In this document: piece after piece, positions 53,324 to 62,332 of the stretch | Position numbering within the stretch: position 1 is the stretch's first letter | Layout of the letters: every line of letters starts with the position of its first letter | Assembly: GCA_050299855.1 (NCBI GenBank) | Contig: JBNKWQ010000023.1 | Coordinates: 268,203-332,202 of the forward strand | Direction of reading: 5' to 3' | DNA length: 64,000 bases | Source: Hahella sp050299855 | GTDB lineage: Bacteria; Pseudomonadota; Gammaproteobacteria; Pseudomonadales; Oleiphilaceae | Translations under genes and position numbers: made by a program | Notes under the pieces: generated by a model | Told to the model about the DNA's origin: nothing | The model's database searches: none | Seen by the model: the letters and a program-made list of their open reading frames with translations, nothing else

Positions 53324-55018
53324 ATGAAGCCTGCATGGCGTTTTTATGGTGTTCTGATATGCACGCTGCTCTTGTTTGCGACAGCCCAGGTCCTGGCAAG
53401 TGAGTCTGAAGCAAGAACAACGATCATCCTTGGCGGAGACTGGAACTACCCTCCTTATGAATTTCTAAACTCAGACGGACAACCTGATGGCTTTAACACG
53501 GAACTGACGAGAGCCATTGCGGATGTTATGGGAATGGATGTCGAGATCCAATTGGCCTCCTGGGATGACATGCGCAGCCGTCTTAACGCGGGTCAGGTAG
53601 ATGCACTGCAAGGAATTGTATATTCCGAGCAAAGAGCTAAGGAATTCGCCTTTTCTCCCCCCTATGCAATTATCAATCAATCCATTTTTGCCCGAGTTGG
53701 CGAACCTCCTGTTGATGGGCTGGAAGGGCTTCGGGGAAAAGAGGTTATCGTGCAAAAAGGCGGCATCATGCACGACTACCTGGTACAAAATCATGTCGGT
53801 GCCCAATTGATTCTGGTAGATACTCATGCAGAAGCCCTGAGACTGCTTGCAGCAGGAAAGAACGACTATGCACTGGTGGCCAATCTTCCTGGGTTGTATC
53901 TCGGTAAGGAGCTTGAGCTGTCCAATATCAAGCCGGTAGGAGAACCCTTTGGAGCCCAGCGCTATGGCTATGGGGTCAAAAGGGGTAACGAACAATTACT
54001 GGCGCAATTCAGCGAAGGCCTGGCTATCCTCAAAAACACCGGCCGTTACCAGGAAATCTACGACAAGTGGTTAGGACCGCTGGAAAGCAAGGGGCCGCCC
54101 TGGAAGAAAATCGGCCTGGCAGCAGCTGTCATGTCCGCTATCATGCTGCTGGTGCTGGGCGGAGCGGTGATCTGGAACCGGTCGCTGAGCCGGGAAGTTG
54201 CCCGCCGTAGCCAGGAACTCCAGGTCCGACAACAACAGTTGATTCAGGCGGACAAGATGACCTCCCTGGGAGTACTGGTGTCCGGGGTTGCTCACGAGAT
54301 CAACAATCCCAGCAGCCTGCTTTTGCTGAACCTGCCGATCATGAAAGACACCTTTCAGGATATCGAAGACATCCTCGAAAAATACTTCGAGGAGCATGGT
54401 GAATTCAGTGTTGGCGGTTTGGAATACAGCCGCATGCGCCATGAGATTCCGCTTCTGCTTGACGACATGCTCGCAGGTGCCCAGAGAATCCGTAGAATTG
54501 TGAATGATCTGCGTGACTTCGCCCGGCAGGAGCCGGCAGATATGAGTGATGATGTTGACCTTAACGGGATAGTTGCCACGGCTATCCGTCTGGTGAACAA
54601 CACCATCAATGAATCCACTGATCACTTTGAAGTCGTATACGAGGAGAATCTTCCTCCCTTCAGAGGAAATGCACAGAGAATTGAGCAGGTGGTTATCAAC
54701 CTGATCGTCAATGCCTGTCATTCGCTGCCGTCCCGTGACAAGGTCATTCGGGTGACGACTTCTTTAAATCAAGCCAAAGGAAATCTGGTACTGAAGGTAC
54801 AGGATCAGGGAGTCGGCATTGAAGGTGAACAGCTGTCTCGTCTTTGCGATCCGTTTTACACCACCAAACGGGAAAGGGGCGGTACAGGCCTGGGGTTGTC
54901 TGTCTCTGCCAGCATTGTGCAAGATCATGGGGGCAGCCTTGAATTTAGCTCAAACCCGGGTGAGGGAACCAAAGTGACACTGAAATTACCAATACGGCAA
55001 GAGGAACCTCGAACATGA
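53324..55018 (+). CDS. Histidine kinase with fused SBP_bac_3 sensor
   Basis: 564 residues: signal or anchor segment, a periplasmic family 3 binding-protein domain (GGDWNYPPYEFLNSDGQPDG at about 35-54, through KWLGPLE near 250), a membrane helix near 265-288, a coiled coil, the phospho-acceptor His in VAHEINNPSSLLLLN near 323, and ATPase boxes LIVNACHSL and GTGLGLSVSASIVQDHGG. It senses an amino-acid-like ligand directly. Its stop overlaps the start of the response regulator. Confidence 0.93.
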   Translation: MKPAWRFYGVLICTLLLFATAQVLASESEARTTIILGGDWNYPPYEFLNSDGQPDGFNTELTRAIADVMGMDVEIQLASWDDMRSRLNAGQVDALQGIVYSEQRAKEFAFSPPYAIINQSIFARVGEPPVDGLEGLRGKEVIVQKGGIMHDYLVQNHVGAQLILVDTHAEALRLLAAGKNDYALVANLPGLYLGKELELSNIKPVGEPFGAQRYGYGVKRGNEQLLAQFSEGLAILKNTGRYQEIYDKWLGPLESKGPPWKKIGLAAAVMSAIMLLVLGGAVIWNRSLSREVARRSQELQVRQQQLIQADKMTSLGVLVSGVAHEINNPSSLLLLNLPIMKDTFQDIEDILEKYFEEHGEFSVGGLEYSRMRHEIPLLLDDMLAGAQRIRRIVNDLRDFARQEPADMSDDVDLNGIVATAIRLVNNTINESTDHFEVVYEENLPPFRGNAQRIEQVVINLIVNACHSLPSRDKVIRVTTSLNQAKGNLVLKVQDQGVGIEGEQLSRLCDPFYTTKRERGGTGLGLSVSASIVQDHGGSLEFSSNPGEGTKVTLKLPIRQEEPRT

Positions 55019-56439
55019 GCGGTAACCGATATCCGGTATTCGGTATTTTACTGGTTGACGATGAGCCCTCTTTCCTTCGGAGCTTCACCATTGTGCTGGA
55101 GCGAAACGCGGGCATTAACCATATCTATACCTGCCAGGACAGTCGGGATGTCATGGCAATGCTGGACCGGGAACCCATCGGCATGGTTCTACTGGACCTG
55201 ACCATGCCCCATCTTTCCGGGACCGACCTGCTTCACCAGATTGTTGAAAAACACCCCGAAATTGCCGTCATTGTCATTAGTGGTCTCAACCAGTTGGAAA
55301 CCGCCCTCCATTGCCTGCGCATTGGCGCTCACGACTACTTTGTTAAAACCACGGAAGAAGACCGGATCATCGAGGGAATTCGCCGGGCCATTCGCATCCA
55401 GGAAATGCAGCTGGAAAACCAGGAAATCAGTCACAGGTTGTTAAACGACACTCTGGAACTGCCGGAAGCCTTTGATGGAATCATCACCCAGGACAAGGCC
55501 ATGCGCTCTGTTTTTCAGTACCTGGAGTCGATTCGCGCAAGCCGCCAGCCAGTCTTGATTTGCGGAGAAAGTGGTGTCGGTAAGGAGCTGATCGCCCAGG
55601 CAGTGCATAAGGTGAGTCGCCGTAGCGGCCCCTTGGTCTGTGTGAATTCAGCCGGGCTGGACGATAATATGTTTGCTGATGCACTGTTCGGCCATACCCG
55701 GGGGGCTTATACCGGAGCCGATTCCACCCGGGCCGGTTATATCGAACAGGCGGCAAACGGAACGCTATTCCTCGATGAAATCGGCGATTTGAGCCTGGCT
55801 TCCCAGATCAAGTTGCTACGATTATTGCAGGAGGGGGAATACTATCCGTTAGGCAGCGACCGCCCCAAGCGCCTGCAGGCTCGAATGGTCTTCGCGACCC
55901 ATCAGGATCTGGCAAAAAAACAACAGGCTGGAGAATTTCGCAAGGACCTTTATTACCGTATCCGTATCCATCAGGTGGAAATTCCACCGTTGCGCAAACG
56001 ACCGGGAGATATTCCACTCCTGTTGGACCTCTTTTTGGACGAGGCAGCCGCAGAACTTGGCAAAAGTAAGCCGACTTTACCCAGGGAACTGCCTGTCCTG
56101 TTGTCTGCCTACAGGTTCCCGGGAAATGTCCGGGAACTGAGGGCGTTAGCTTTTGAAGCCATGAGCCGACATCGCTCCCACGTCCTGTCCATGGAGAATT
56201 TTCGTAAGTTATTGGATAGTCCGCTGGCAGAAGGTGCTGAGCCGCAGGGAGCGGGTGAATCGCGCATGCTGTTCAACCCGGACCAGCCACTGCCCACCTT
56301 GCAGGAGGCCAATGACATGCTGATCAGAGAAGCGATGCAAAGAGCTCGTGGGAATCAGTCGATCGCTTCCCGCATGCTGGGAATCTCCCAACCGGCACTG
56401 AGCAAGCGGTTGAAAAAGTCCCCTGCTGACGACGAATGA
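55015..56439 (+). CDS. NtrC-family sigma-54 response regulator
   Basis: 474 residues. Receiver Asp near 60 (VLLDLTMPHLSG); AAA+ domain with Walker A GESGVGKE near 185, sigma-54 contact loop GAYTGA near 231 (Phe to Tyr, functional in many members) and Walker B GTLFLDEIGD; C-terminal Fis-like helix-turn-helix NQSIASRMLGISQPALSKRL. Translationally coupled (ATGA) to its kinase. A likely activator of the sigma-54 promoter of aspA-gltP at 48638. Confidence 0.93.
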   Translation: MSGNRYPVFGILLVDDEPSFLRSFTIVLERNAGINHIYTCQDSRDVMAMLDREPIGMVLLDLTMPHLSGTDLLHQIVEKHPEIAVIVISGLNQLETALHCLRIGAHDYFVKTTEEDRIIEGIRRAIRIQEMQLENQEISHRLLNDTLELPEAFDGIITQDKAMRSVFQYLESIRASRQPVLICGESGVGKELIAQAVHKVSRRSGPLVCVNSAGLDDNMFADALFGHTRGAYTGADSTRAGYIEQAANGTLFLDEIGDLSLASQIKLLRLLQEGEYYPLGSDRPKRLQARMVFATHQDLAKKQQAGEFRKDLYYRIRIHQVEIPPLRKRPGDIPLLLDLFLDEAAAELGKSKPTLPRELPVLLSAYRFPGNVRELRALAFEAMSRHRSHVLSMENFRKLLDSPLAEGAEPQGAGESRMLFNPDQPLPTLQEANDMLIREAMQRARGNQSIASRMLGISQPALSKRLKKSPADDE

Positions 56440-56633
56440 GCCCAGGATTGAGCATCCAGCTTAAGCTCTTGCCTGGCAAACCAAAGTTCTTCCTTTGAAC
56501 GACAATACCGGTTCTCTTCGGGGCAATTTGCGCCTGATATTCAGGCACTGAATTCGAAAGCCTGATGGTGGGTTTGCGACCGGTGCCATTGGACGCAGGC
56601 GGCGGCGAGCATCCCGGTTGCATCCATGGCGTA

Positions 56634-57001
56634 TTATCGGGTGTCGGAATCTATGTGATCCAGAGCCAGTGGTATCTCAGTACAGCCCAAAATCACCTTC
56701 TTCACACCGGTCATACGCATCTGTTGCATGCAATACTCCAAAATCTCACCTCCTTGCTGGACCAGACCTGACTTGACCCGATAGATCCCCTCCATCACCC
56801 GCTTCTGAAGGGGTTCAGGGGCGATTCAAGGTTATCAAGCAGGCAGGCGGTGCGGTCTGGAATTTGCGGTACTGAATAGACCAGCAGAGGCAAATGGTCC
56901 TGATCCCGCTGCGCAGGTGTCAGGGATATGATCTTGTGCATAAAATCGACGGTGGCCAGAGGCCCCATGCCTCCAAGTATACCGATAGTGTGACTGCTCA
57001 T
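56634..57001 (-). pseudogene. Aspartate/glutamate racemase with internal deletion
   Basis: The N-terminus MSSHTIGILGGMGPLATVDF up to PQIPDRTACLLDNLESPLNP is intact. It then runs out of frame (stop at 56795), but another frame resumes with KRVMEGIYRVKSGLVQQGGE and the second catalytic-cysteine motif VILGCTEIPLALDHID, ending at 56634. The middle third of the usual 230-residue enzyme is missing. Once probably a D/L-aspartate racemase serving the adjacent aspartate genes; divergent from the LysR relic. Confidence 0.82.
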
Positions 57002-57253
57002 TGTTGCTTGCTCCAGGGAGGTAATATCGTGAAACCTAGAGCAGAATCAGGAGCCTTCTCCAATGCCGATTTTGTATCCCTTATGCAAAGTCGGCATGGG
57101 ATGTTTCTGGCGCTAAATATTTCAGTAACCTAGGATGAATATGTCGGATTGGCATGGCTAAGGCCATTCCGGTATAGGCAAGACGGGCCTGATATAACTC
57201 AAAACCAATACAAATCCCTTTCTTTGGCGAGTGCACTCCAAGAGCATGAAGGC

Positions 57254-58051
57254 ATGAATATTGAGACCAAGTGGCTGGAAGATTTTATTTCCCTGGCACG
57301 AACCCAGAGCTTTTCCCGCTCGGCACAGGAGCGTCATTTGACCCAGCCCGCCTTCAGTCGCCGTATCCGGGCTTTGGAAGCCGCACTCGGATGTGAACTG
57401 ATTGATCGGGCAAGTACGCCGGTGCAATTGACCCGTGAAGGTCCGCTTTTCCAGGTCACCGCACGTAACCTTATCGTGCAGTTGGACGACTGCATTTCCC
57501 ACTTGAAGGCTATGGGAAGTGGCACTGGCAGTGTCGTGGACTTTGCAGTCTCACATACACTTGCGTTATCGTTTTCTCCTGGCCTTTGAAGATCACCGGC
57601 TGACTCGCCCCAATTTACCAGCCTGTTTATCCGAACCGAACAACTGTTGCCGGTCTGTCGGGCCGGTGATGACGGGGCCCCACTGTTGAACCTGGATGAT
57701 CCGCAACAGACGAGCTTCCCTTACCTGGGATACCCTGAGGATATCTATCTTGGTCGCCTTGTCGCGGGATTACTCCGGCGGCGTCCGCGTATAGTGGAAT
57801 TGCGGTTGGTTTCAGAATCCTCTATGGCAGACAGTCTCAAAGTCATGGCTATGCAGGGGATGGGGATCGCCTGGGTTCCTTCGTTTTCCATACGGGAAGA
57901 TCTGAAACAGGGGTTCCTCGCAGAGTGCGCTGGTGAAGCATGGCAGGTGCCACTGAAAATCTGTGTTTACCGGTGCGTGAAAACCCTGTCTCCGGAGGCA
58001 GAAATGCTGTGGAAACAGATGGAGAGTTGTTATCTCCTTAGGGGCGATTGA
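57254..58051 (+). pseudogene. LysR-family regulator with internal deletion and frameshift
   Basis: From ATG 57254 a normal LysR helix-turn-helix domain is seen (WLEDFISLARTQSFSRSAQE, LTQPAFSRRIRALEAALG). The frame ends at 57589. A second frame resumes with RTEQLLPVCRAGDDGAPL and a complete C-terminus. About 40 residues of the effector domain are missing at the join. It was divergent from the racemase, so probably its regulator. Confidence 0.82.
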
Positions 58052-58160
58052 GGATTATCTATAAAGGGTTGATAAATTTAGAAGATTCAGAAGATAATTT
58101 TATCACCGAACCTGGCAGAGCTAATGCTGTGCACCTATATCAGGGGCCGCCTGATCCAGC

Positions 58161-58246
58161 GCTATAACGCCGCAAACAAGCGACCATTTGTAGTGGAGCC
58201 AAAGGCAGAACGGAAAATGGGTCTCTCTGCTTGGTCTTGTTACGGT
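58161..58246 (-). other. attC recombination site (cassette 4)
   Basis: Read on the minus strand: CCGTAACAAGACCA ... TGGTCGC ... GGCGTTATAG. The outer cores TAAC and GTTA face each other across 86 bases, with inner complementary arms (GACCA/TGGTC), as in integron attC sites. The GNAT stop codon TAA at 58242 forms part of the left core, typical of gene cassettes. Confidence 0.65.
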
Positions 58247-58689
58247 TTAATTGTCTTGACATATTTTAGACAATCCTTTGTTTTTCCGTTTGCGACGTAG
58301 TCACGATGTTCATAAAATCCCTTGGCAGTCACGGTACTTTCTAGACTGAGCGACTTGATACCTAAATGAGTAACACTACTCTCAGCCGCTGATAGCAACT
58401 CTCCACCAATACCGAGTCCTTTTACATCAGGTAGCACATAGCAGAGAAATAAATGACCACTGTGACCGATATGGCAAACACCAACTATTTTTCCATTTTT
58501 CTCAGCCACGAATGTATTCGAATCTTCATTTAGAATCCATTTCTTACAATTTTCTACAGTTTTATTTTCCAGCCACTCTTCCAGTTCTTCTTTATTTCCA
58601 TGGTGGTCGAGCTTACAAAGTTTAATAATTGATGTGCGGATAACATTGCAGAATCCTTCGGCATCCCTTGCTTCAGCCCTCCTTATCAC
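58240..58689 (-). CDS. GNAT acetyltransferase (cassette gene)
   Basis: 149 residues. The acetyl-CoA binding motif is LCYVLPDVKGLGIGGELLSA (about 86-105), with SLESTVTAKGFYEHRDY at the end. AT-rich codon use differs from the genes to the left. The stop is embedded in an attC site. GNATs are among the commonest integron cassette products. The substrate is unknown. Confidence 0.88.
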   Translation of the reverse strand: MIRRAEARDAEGFCNVIRTSIIKLCKLDHHGNKEELEEWLENKTVENCKKWILNEDSNTFVAEKNGKIVGVCHIGHSGHLFLCYVLPDVKGLGIGGELLSAAESSVTHLGIKSLSLESTVTAKGFYEHRDYVANGKTKDCLKYVKTIKP

Positions 58690-58740
58690 GCGAGTTTCCC
58701 CTATGTACCATAGCGCCGCTGTAATTTCCGGCTACGTAGT

Positions 58741-58759
58741 AGCTGTCAATTTGACAGCT
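58741..58759. repeat. 19-bp palindrome between cassette genes
   Basis: AGCTGTCAATTTGACAGCT is an almost perfect self-complementary sequence (odd-length centre) between the hydrolase and GNAT genes. It may be the hairpin of a degraded attC or a transcription signal. Confidence 0.55.
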
Positions 58760-58781
58760 TTGTCAGGTTGCTTGGTAGCAT

Positions 58782-59663
58782 CTATTTACCCTCAGTACTT
58801 GAGAGAAACTCATCGAGTACCCTATTAAATTCGATTGGCCTTTCCCAGAACATCATGTGTTTGCCCATATAAACAGCAGTAGCCGAAGGGGTATTTTTCT
58901 GTATCCATACATCTGCTACCGCCTTCATCTCATCTCGGACGACATACAACAGAGGGATTTGGCCTTCCAAGGATATAAGATCCTTACTGTAGTCAAGATA
59001 GAACCCTGTGGCGTTAGTAATGGATGCGACACTACTTGACGTTTGATTGGCAACTTTTGTTACCCAGGCAACGTTCTCAGGCGAAGGTTTCTCAAGCATC
59101 CATCTGCTAAATTCCGTTATGACGTTATCGCGGTCTTCAATAATCCCCACGGTGAAATATCGTGAGTAGCCATCTGAGTCGTCATTGAGGTACCAAACCC
59201 ACTCGTCGCGTGTTGCACCTGTGATGTCTGGCCCGGTATCGATCATTATTATGGCTTTAACGTTATCGGTACCGAACTGATGAATATAAGCTAATTGCTC
59301 TGTTACCCCGTAAGACCATCCAGCTAAAATTACGTTCTTCAAACCTAGTTTGTTGATGAATTGAGAAAGGTCGCGAGCATGCTGTTGGTATGTATGGCCT
59401 TCAATGGGCTTTGATGATTTTCCTTGCCCCCGAGGATCATACGCCAACGCTGTATACTTGCTCGATGTTTTGAAATGAGCCAATTGATGCTCGAATACTT
59501 CCGACGACATCATCCAGCCAGGGATGAAAATTATAGCCGTGTCGCCGCTTCCTGACTGCTCATAATGGATAGTCAGATTATCGTCAATTTTAACTTCTTT
59601 CGCAGAAGCATCTACGGTAAATATACCGATAAGCATCACGATGATCAGATTTGAAATTTTCAT
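58782..59663 (-). CDS. Exported alpha/beta hydrolase
   Basis: 293 residues with a signal peptide (ends near TVDASAK). The nucleophile elbow GWSYGV (GxSxG) is near 118; the oxyanion-side IFIPGWMMSSEVFEHQLAHF, then DPRGQGKS, and the late catalytic His in MGKHMMFWERP are in the usual order. Substrate unknown. Possibly a cassette gene: it is flanked by an attC-like element upstream and lies within the array. Confidence 0.9.
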   Translation of the reverse strand: MKISNLIIVMLIGIFTVDASAKEVKIDDNLTIHYEQSGSGDTAIIFIPGWMMSSEVFEHQLAHFKTSSKYTALAYDPRGQGKSSKPIEGHTYQQHARDLSQFINKLGLKNVILAGWSYGVTEQLAYIHQFGTDNVKAIIMIDTGPDITGATRDEWVWYLNDDSDGYSRYFTVGIIEDRDNVITEFSRWMLEKPSPENVAWVTKVANQTSSSVASITNATGFYLDYSKDLISLEGQIPLLYVVRDEMKAVADVWIQKNTPSATAVYMGKHMMFWERPIEFNRVLDEFLSSTEGK

Positions 59664-59710
59664 GGTTTTTCCACTTTGACTGAGTTTTTGATGTGCGCAG
59701 GGCGAAAGAA

Positions 59711-59766
59711 ATCTAATGCCGCCAGCCCGCTCTTTTTGCGGGCGATTGTGCTTGGCCTTATTATAT
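59711..59766 (-). other. Degenerate attC-like site (cassette 3)
   Basis: On the minus strand: TATAATAAGGCC ... GCCCGC-loop-GCGGGC ... GGCATTAGAT. The layout equals an attC, but the outer cores are AAT/ATT rather than AAC/GTT. The GNAT stop at 59761 lies in its left core, as at the other sites. It may be inactive. Confidence 0.45.
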
Positions 59767-60165
59767 TTTTGTACTCATTAGCTTGTTACTACCTGAAAAG
59801 CCAAACTTTTCATATAAACCATGAGCGTCATCCGTAGCTAGAAACTGAAACTTAGAACACCAACGTGGGTCGTCGACTATCACCCCGAACATCCATTGTC
59901 CTATGCCCCTAGAACGGTGATCTGGATGGATTATTAGATCAGCGATATAGGCAACCGAAGCAAAATCGGTTACTACCCGTGCAAAACCCACTTGGGTACC
60001 ATTGCAAAAGAGTGAAAAGCAAACACTATTCTCTATGGATACTTTGATGGTTTCCAAGCTTCTTTCACTAGCCCAATACGATGACCTTAAAAGTGATTCA
60101 ACTATATCCAGTTGAATCTCGTCACGATCATCACTTATTCGGTAATTTTCATTTTCGTAGTGCAT
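59761..60165 (-). CDS. GNAT acetyltransferase (cassette gene)
   Basis: 134 residues: IADLIIHPDHRSRGIGQWMF is the acetyl-CoA motif, and FLATDDAHGLYEKFGF the C-terminal helix and strand. It starts 12 bases after an attC site and ends in another, so the cassette has almost no non-coding sequence. Substrate unknown. Confidence 0.9.
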   Translation of the reverse strand: MHYENENYRISDDRDEIQLDIVESLLRSSYWASERSLETIKVSIENSVCFSLFCNGTQVGFARVVTDFASVAYIADLIIHPDHRSRGIGQWMFGVIVDDPRWCSKFQFLATDDAHGLYEKFGFSGSNKLMSTKI

Positions 60166-60177
60166 AACTTCTTTGAA

Positions 60178-60264
60178 ATATAACGTCGGCCATAACCGAA
60201 CACGAAAAGCAGAGCGACGAAGGAGCGGCGCTTCATGGGGTCCGCGTTTATGGCATTGTTACAC
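60178..60264 (-). other. attC recombination site (cassette 2)
   Basis: On the minus strand: GTGTAACAATGCCATAAAC ... GTTCGGTTATGGCCGACGTT then ATAT. The outer cores TAAC/GTTA are 87 bases apart, and the inner arms TGCCATAA/TTATGGCC are complementary with an offset, as in attC sites. It lies 17 bases after the LysR stop and 12 bases before the GNAT start. Confidence 0.75.
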
Positions 60265-60280
60265 CGTCCAATGTTGCCGA

Positions 60281-61153
60281 CTATTCGAATAGCTGCCATA
60301 AACATTCCGCCATTTTTCCATGTTCCCGATTACTTTGTCGAGCAACCACAATTTCTACGGTAACTCCCTGTATATATTTGCCATCGATCTGAACCAGCTG
60401 GCCGCTCCCTAGTTCCTCCTCAATCAAGAAATGCGGCATGTGTCCCCACCCCATACCCTGTTTGATGATCTCTTTCTTGGTGTACTGGTCGCCGACGGTA
60501 AAATGGGGGGAGTCCGGCAGCACAAAATAACTTTTGTTGGCATCGTCACTTGCGGTGTCGCGGATAATGCATTGAGTGTAGTCTCTAAGATCGGTGTAGC
60601 GAAGCTCTTTGGTAACAGGGAATCGAAGGAACCCGGGCGCCACTACCGGGACGATGGGCACTTGGCACACGTCCCTGTATTCGTATCGAGGGTCGGCTTT
60701 GTCAATATGATGTACGATGAGGTCGGCTTCGCCCGCCAGTAGGCGCTGGTTCGGACCGGCAAGATTTTCGAAAAACAGATTAAGACGAACATTGGTATGC
60801 TCTTCGCCGAATCTGCGAAATATGCTCAAGGTTTCCACTAGCGGCGTCACGTCTCCCAGGACGACATTTAGCTCGACAGCCTCTCCTCTCCCGATCGACG
60901 TAGCATGCTCTTGCAGCGCATTCAGTTCCCCGAGTAATCGTTTGGAACGGGCGTAAAACAGACTACCTTGCTCAGTCAGAACGGTCCGGTAGCCACTACG
61001 GTCGAACAGGGTAAAACCCAGATCATTTTCCAGCTTTCTCAGCGCGGCGATCACGCTGGGATGCGTTTTATTCAGGAAGTCCGCGCCAGCCTGAAAGCTA
61101 CCACATGTAATCACCGCGTCCAGGGCCAGTAATTGTTGTAATGTGAAATCCAT
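60281..61153 (-). CDS. LysR family transcriptional regulator
   Basis: 290 residues. Helix-turn-helix domain with LQQLLALDAVITCGSFQAGA and HPSVIAALRKLENDLGFTLF; effector-binding domain from about 90 on, ending KMAECLWQLFE (starting GKM). It is divergent from a quinone oxidoreductase across a 99-base spacer with an inverted repeat, so it very likely controls that gene. Confidence 0.93.
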   Translation of the reverse strand: MDFTLQQLLALDAVITCGSFQAGADFLNKTHPSVIAALRKLENDLGFTLFDRSGYRTVLTEQGSLFYARSKRLLGELNALQEHATSIGRGEAVELNVVLGDVTPLVETLSIFRRFGEEHTNVRLNLFFENLAGPNQRLLAGEADLIVHHIDKADPRYEYRDVCQVPIVPVVAPGFLRFPVTKELRYTDLRDYTQCIIRDTASDDANKSYFVLPDSPHFTVGDQYTKKEIIKQGMGWGHMPHFLIEEELGSGQLVQIDGKYIQGVTVEIVVARQSNREHGKMAECLWQLFE

Positions 61154-61166
61154 AATTGTTTACTAT

Positions 61167-61196
61167 TAGTACAATGACAGTAATAACAATGTACTA
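61167..61196. promoter_or_regulatory. Inverted repeat in the LysR / oxidoreductase spacer
   Basis: TAGTACA and TGTACTA are separated by 16 bases in the divergent spacer, which is a plausible binding site for the LysR protein. The whole spacer (61154-61252) is AT-rich and must hold both promoters. Confidence 0.55.
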
Positions 61197-61252
61197 TTTT
61201 TCTACAATTACTGCGATTACCCTTTTAAGCTCCAACAACGTGAGGAGCGAAC

Positions 61253-62230
61253 ATGAGGGCAATAATAAGAAAGGCTTTTGGCGGAACGGATCAGCTTGTG
61301 ATCGCGGACGTTCCCGACCCTATACCGGCAACAGGAGAGGTGCTTGTACGAGTGAAGGCATTTGGCATTAACCGTGCGGAGATCTATATGCGGCGGGGAT
61401 TGTGGGGCGATGTTGCCACTGTCAGCGGCATCGAGTGTGTTGGTGAGATCGAAAACGACCCTTCAGGCAACTTGAAAACCGGCCAGAGGGTTGCCGCGAT
61501 CATGGGTGGTATGGGCAGGACCCGCAATGGCAGTTACGCCGAACTCGTTTCCGTACCGGCCACCAATGTCATTCCTCTGGCAAGCAGTCTGGATTGGGCG
61601 GAATTGGCGGCTATCCCTGAATCTTACGCCACCGCCTGGAGTTGCCTGTACGAGAATATGCACCTGAAGAAAGGCGATACGGTCCTGGTTCGTGGCGGGA
61701 CTTCGGCCCTGGGACAGGCCGCGATCAATATCGCTGCTAATGTAGAGGAGACGAGGGTCATATCGACAACACGAAACAAGGAACACGTTGAGTTACTGAA
61801 AAAACAGGGCTGCACCCAGGTCCTCATCGAAGCCAACGACCTGAGTAACAAACTGAGGGAAAAGTATCCCCAGGGTGTGGACAGTGTAATGGACATCGTT
61901 GGTAATACCACGCTGGTGGATTCGCTGGCGATGGTGAAGAAGGGCGGCTATGTTTGTAACGCCGGATTTCTCGGCGGCGGTGAACCGATCCACTTCAACC
62001 CGCTAACTGACATGCCGCCTGGCATCAATTTGAACTTTTTCGCCAGCTTCATGTTTGGTACACGAGACTTTCCTCTCTCCAGAATACCGATGCAGTCGTT
62101 TGTGGAAAAGTCATCGGCCGGCATTTATAAAAATAAGCCGGTAAAAGTGTTTAACTTCGAAGACATCGCCCTAGCGCACGAAATGATGGAAAAGGACACC
62201 CCATGCGGGAAGCTTGTTGTGCAGGTCTGA
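61253..62230 (+). CDS. Zinc-type alcohol dehydrogenase / quinone oxidoreductase
   Basis: 325 residues of the medium-chain dehydrogenase family: an N-terminal GroES-like fold (VLVRVKAFGINRAEIYMRRG) and a Rossmann domain (VLVRGGTSALGQAAINIA near 146). The structural zinc cysteines are absent, so it belongs to the quinone oxidoreductase branch. NADPH-dependent reduction of quinones or enones is likely. AGGAGCGAAC precedes the ATG. Its stop lies two bases from an attC site of the opposite cassette. Confidence 0.93.
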   Translation: MRAIIRKAFGGTDQLVIADVPDPIPATGEVLVRVKAFGINRAEIYMRRGLWGDVATVSGIECVGEIENDPSGNLKTGQRVAAIMGGMGRTRNGSYAELVSVPATNVIPLASSLDWAELAAIPESYATAWSCLYENMHLKKGDTVLVRGGTSALGQAAINIAANVEETRVISTTRNKEHVELLKKQGCTQVLIEANDLSNKLREKYPQGVDSVMDIVGNTTLVDSLAMVKKGGYVCNAGFLGGGEPIHFNPLTDMPPGINLNFFASFMFGTRDFPLSRIPMQSFVEKSSAGIYKNKPVKVFNFEDIALAHEMMEKDTPCGKLVVQV

Positions 62231-62232
62231 CG

Positions 62233-62292
62233 GCATAACGTCGCTAATCAGCCGCGCGGCTTTTTGCGTCGGCTGAATTTGCCTTGTTATGT
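62233..62292 (-). other. attC recombination site (cassette 1)
   Basis: On the minus strand: CATAACAAGGCAAATTCAGC ... GCTGATTAGCGACGTTATGC. The outer cores CATAAC and GTTATG are exact complements, and the inner arms ATTCAGCCG/CGGCTGATTA pair around a short AT loop. At 60 bases this is a compact, well-formed attC. It follows the serine-hydrolase gene in the same orientation. Confidence 0.8.
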
Positions 62293-62332
62293 TTGGCATA
62301 ATTAAACAACAAAACCACCATCTCCCGAGTAT

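Noticed and set aside
54071..54721. 216-residue minus-strand ORF
   Set aside because: It is antisense to the histidine kinase, with no features of its own.
58690..58781. A further attC between the hydrolase and GNAT genes
   Set aside because: A palindrome exists, but facing TAAC/GTTA cores are missing, so it is listed only as a repeat.
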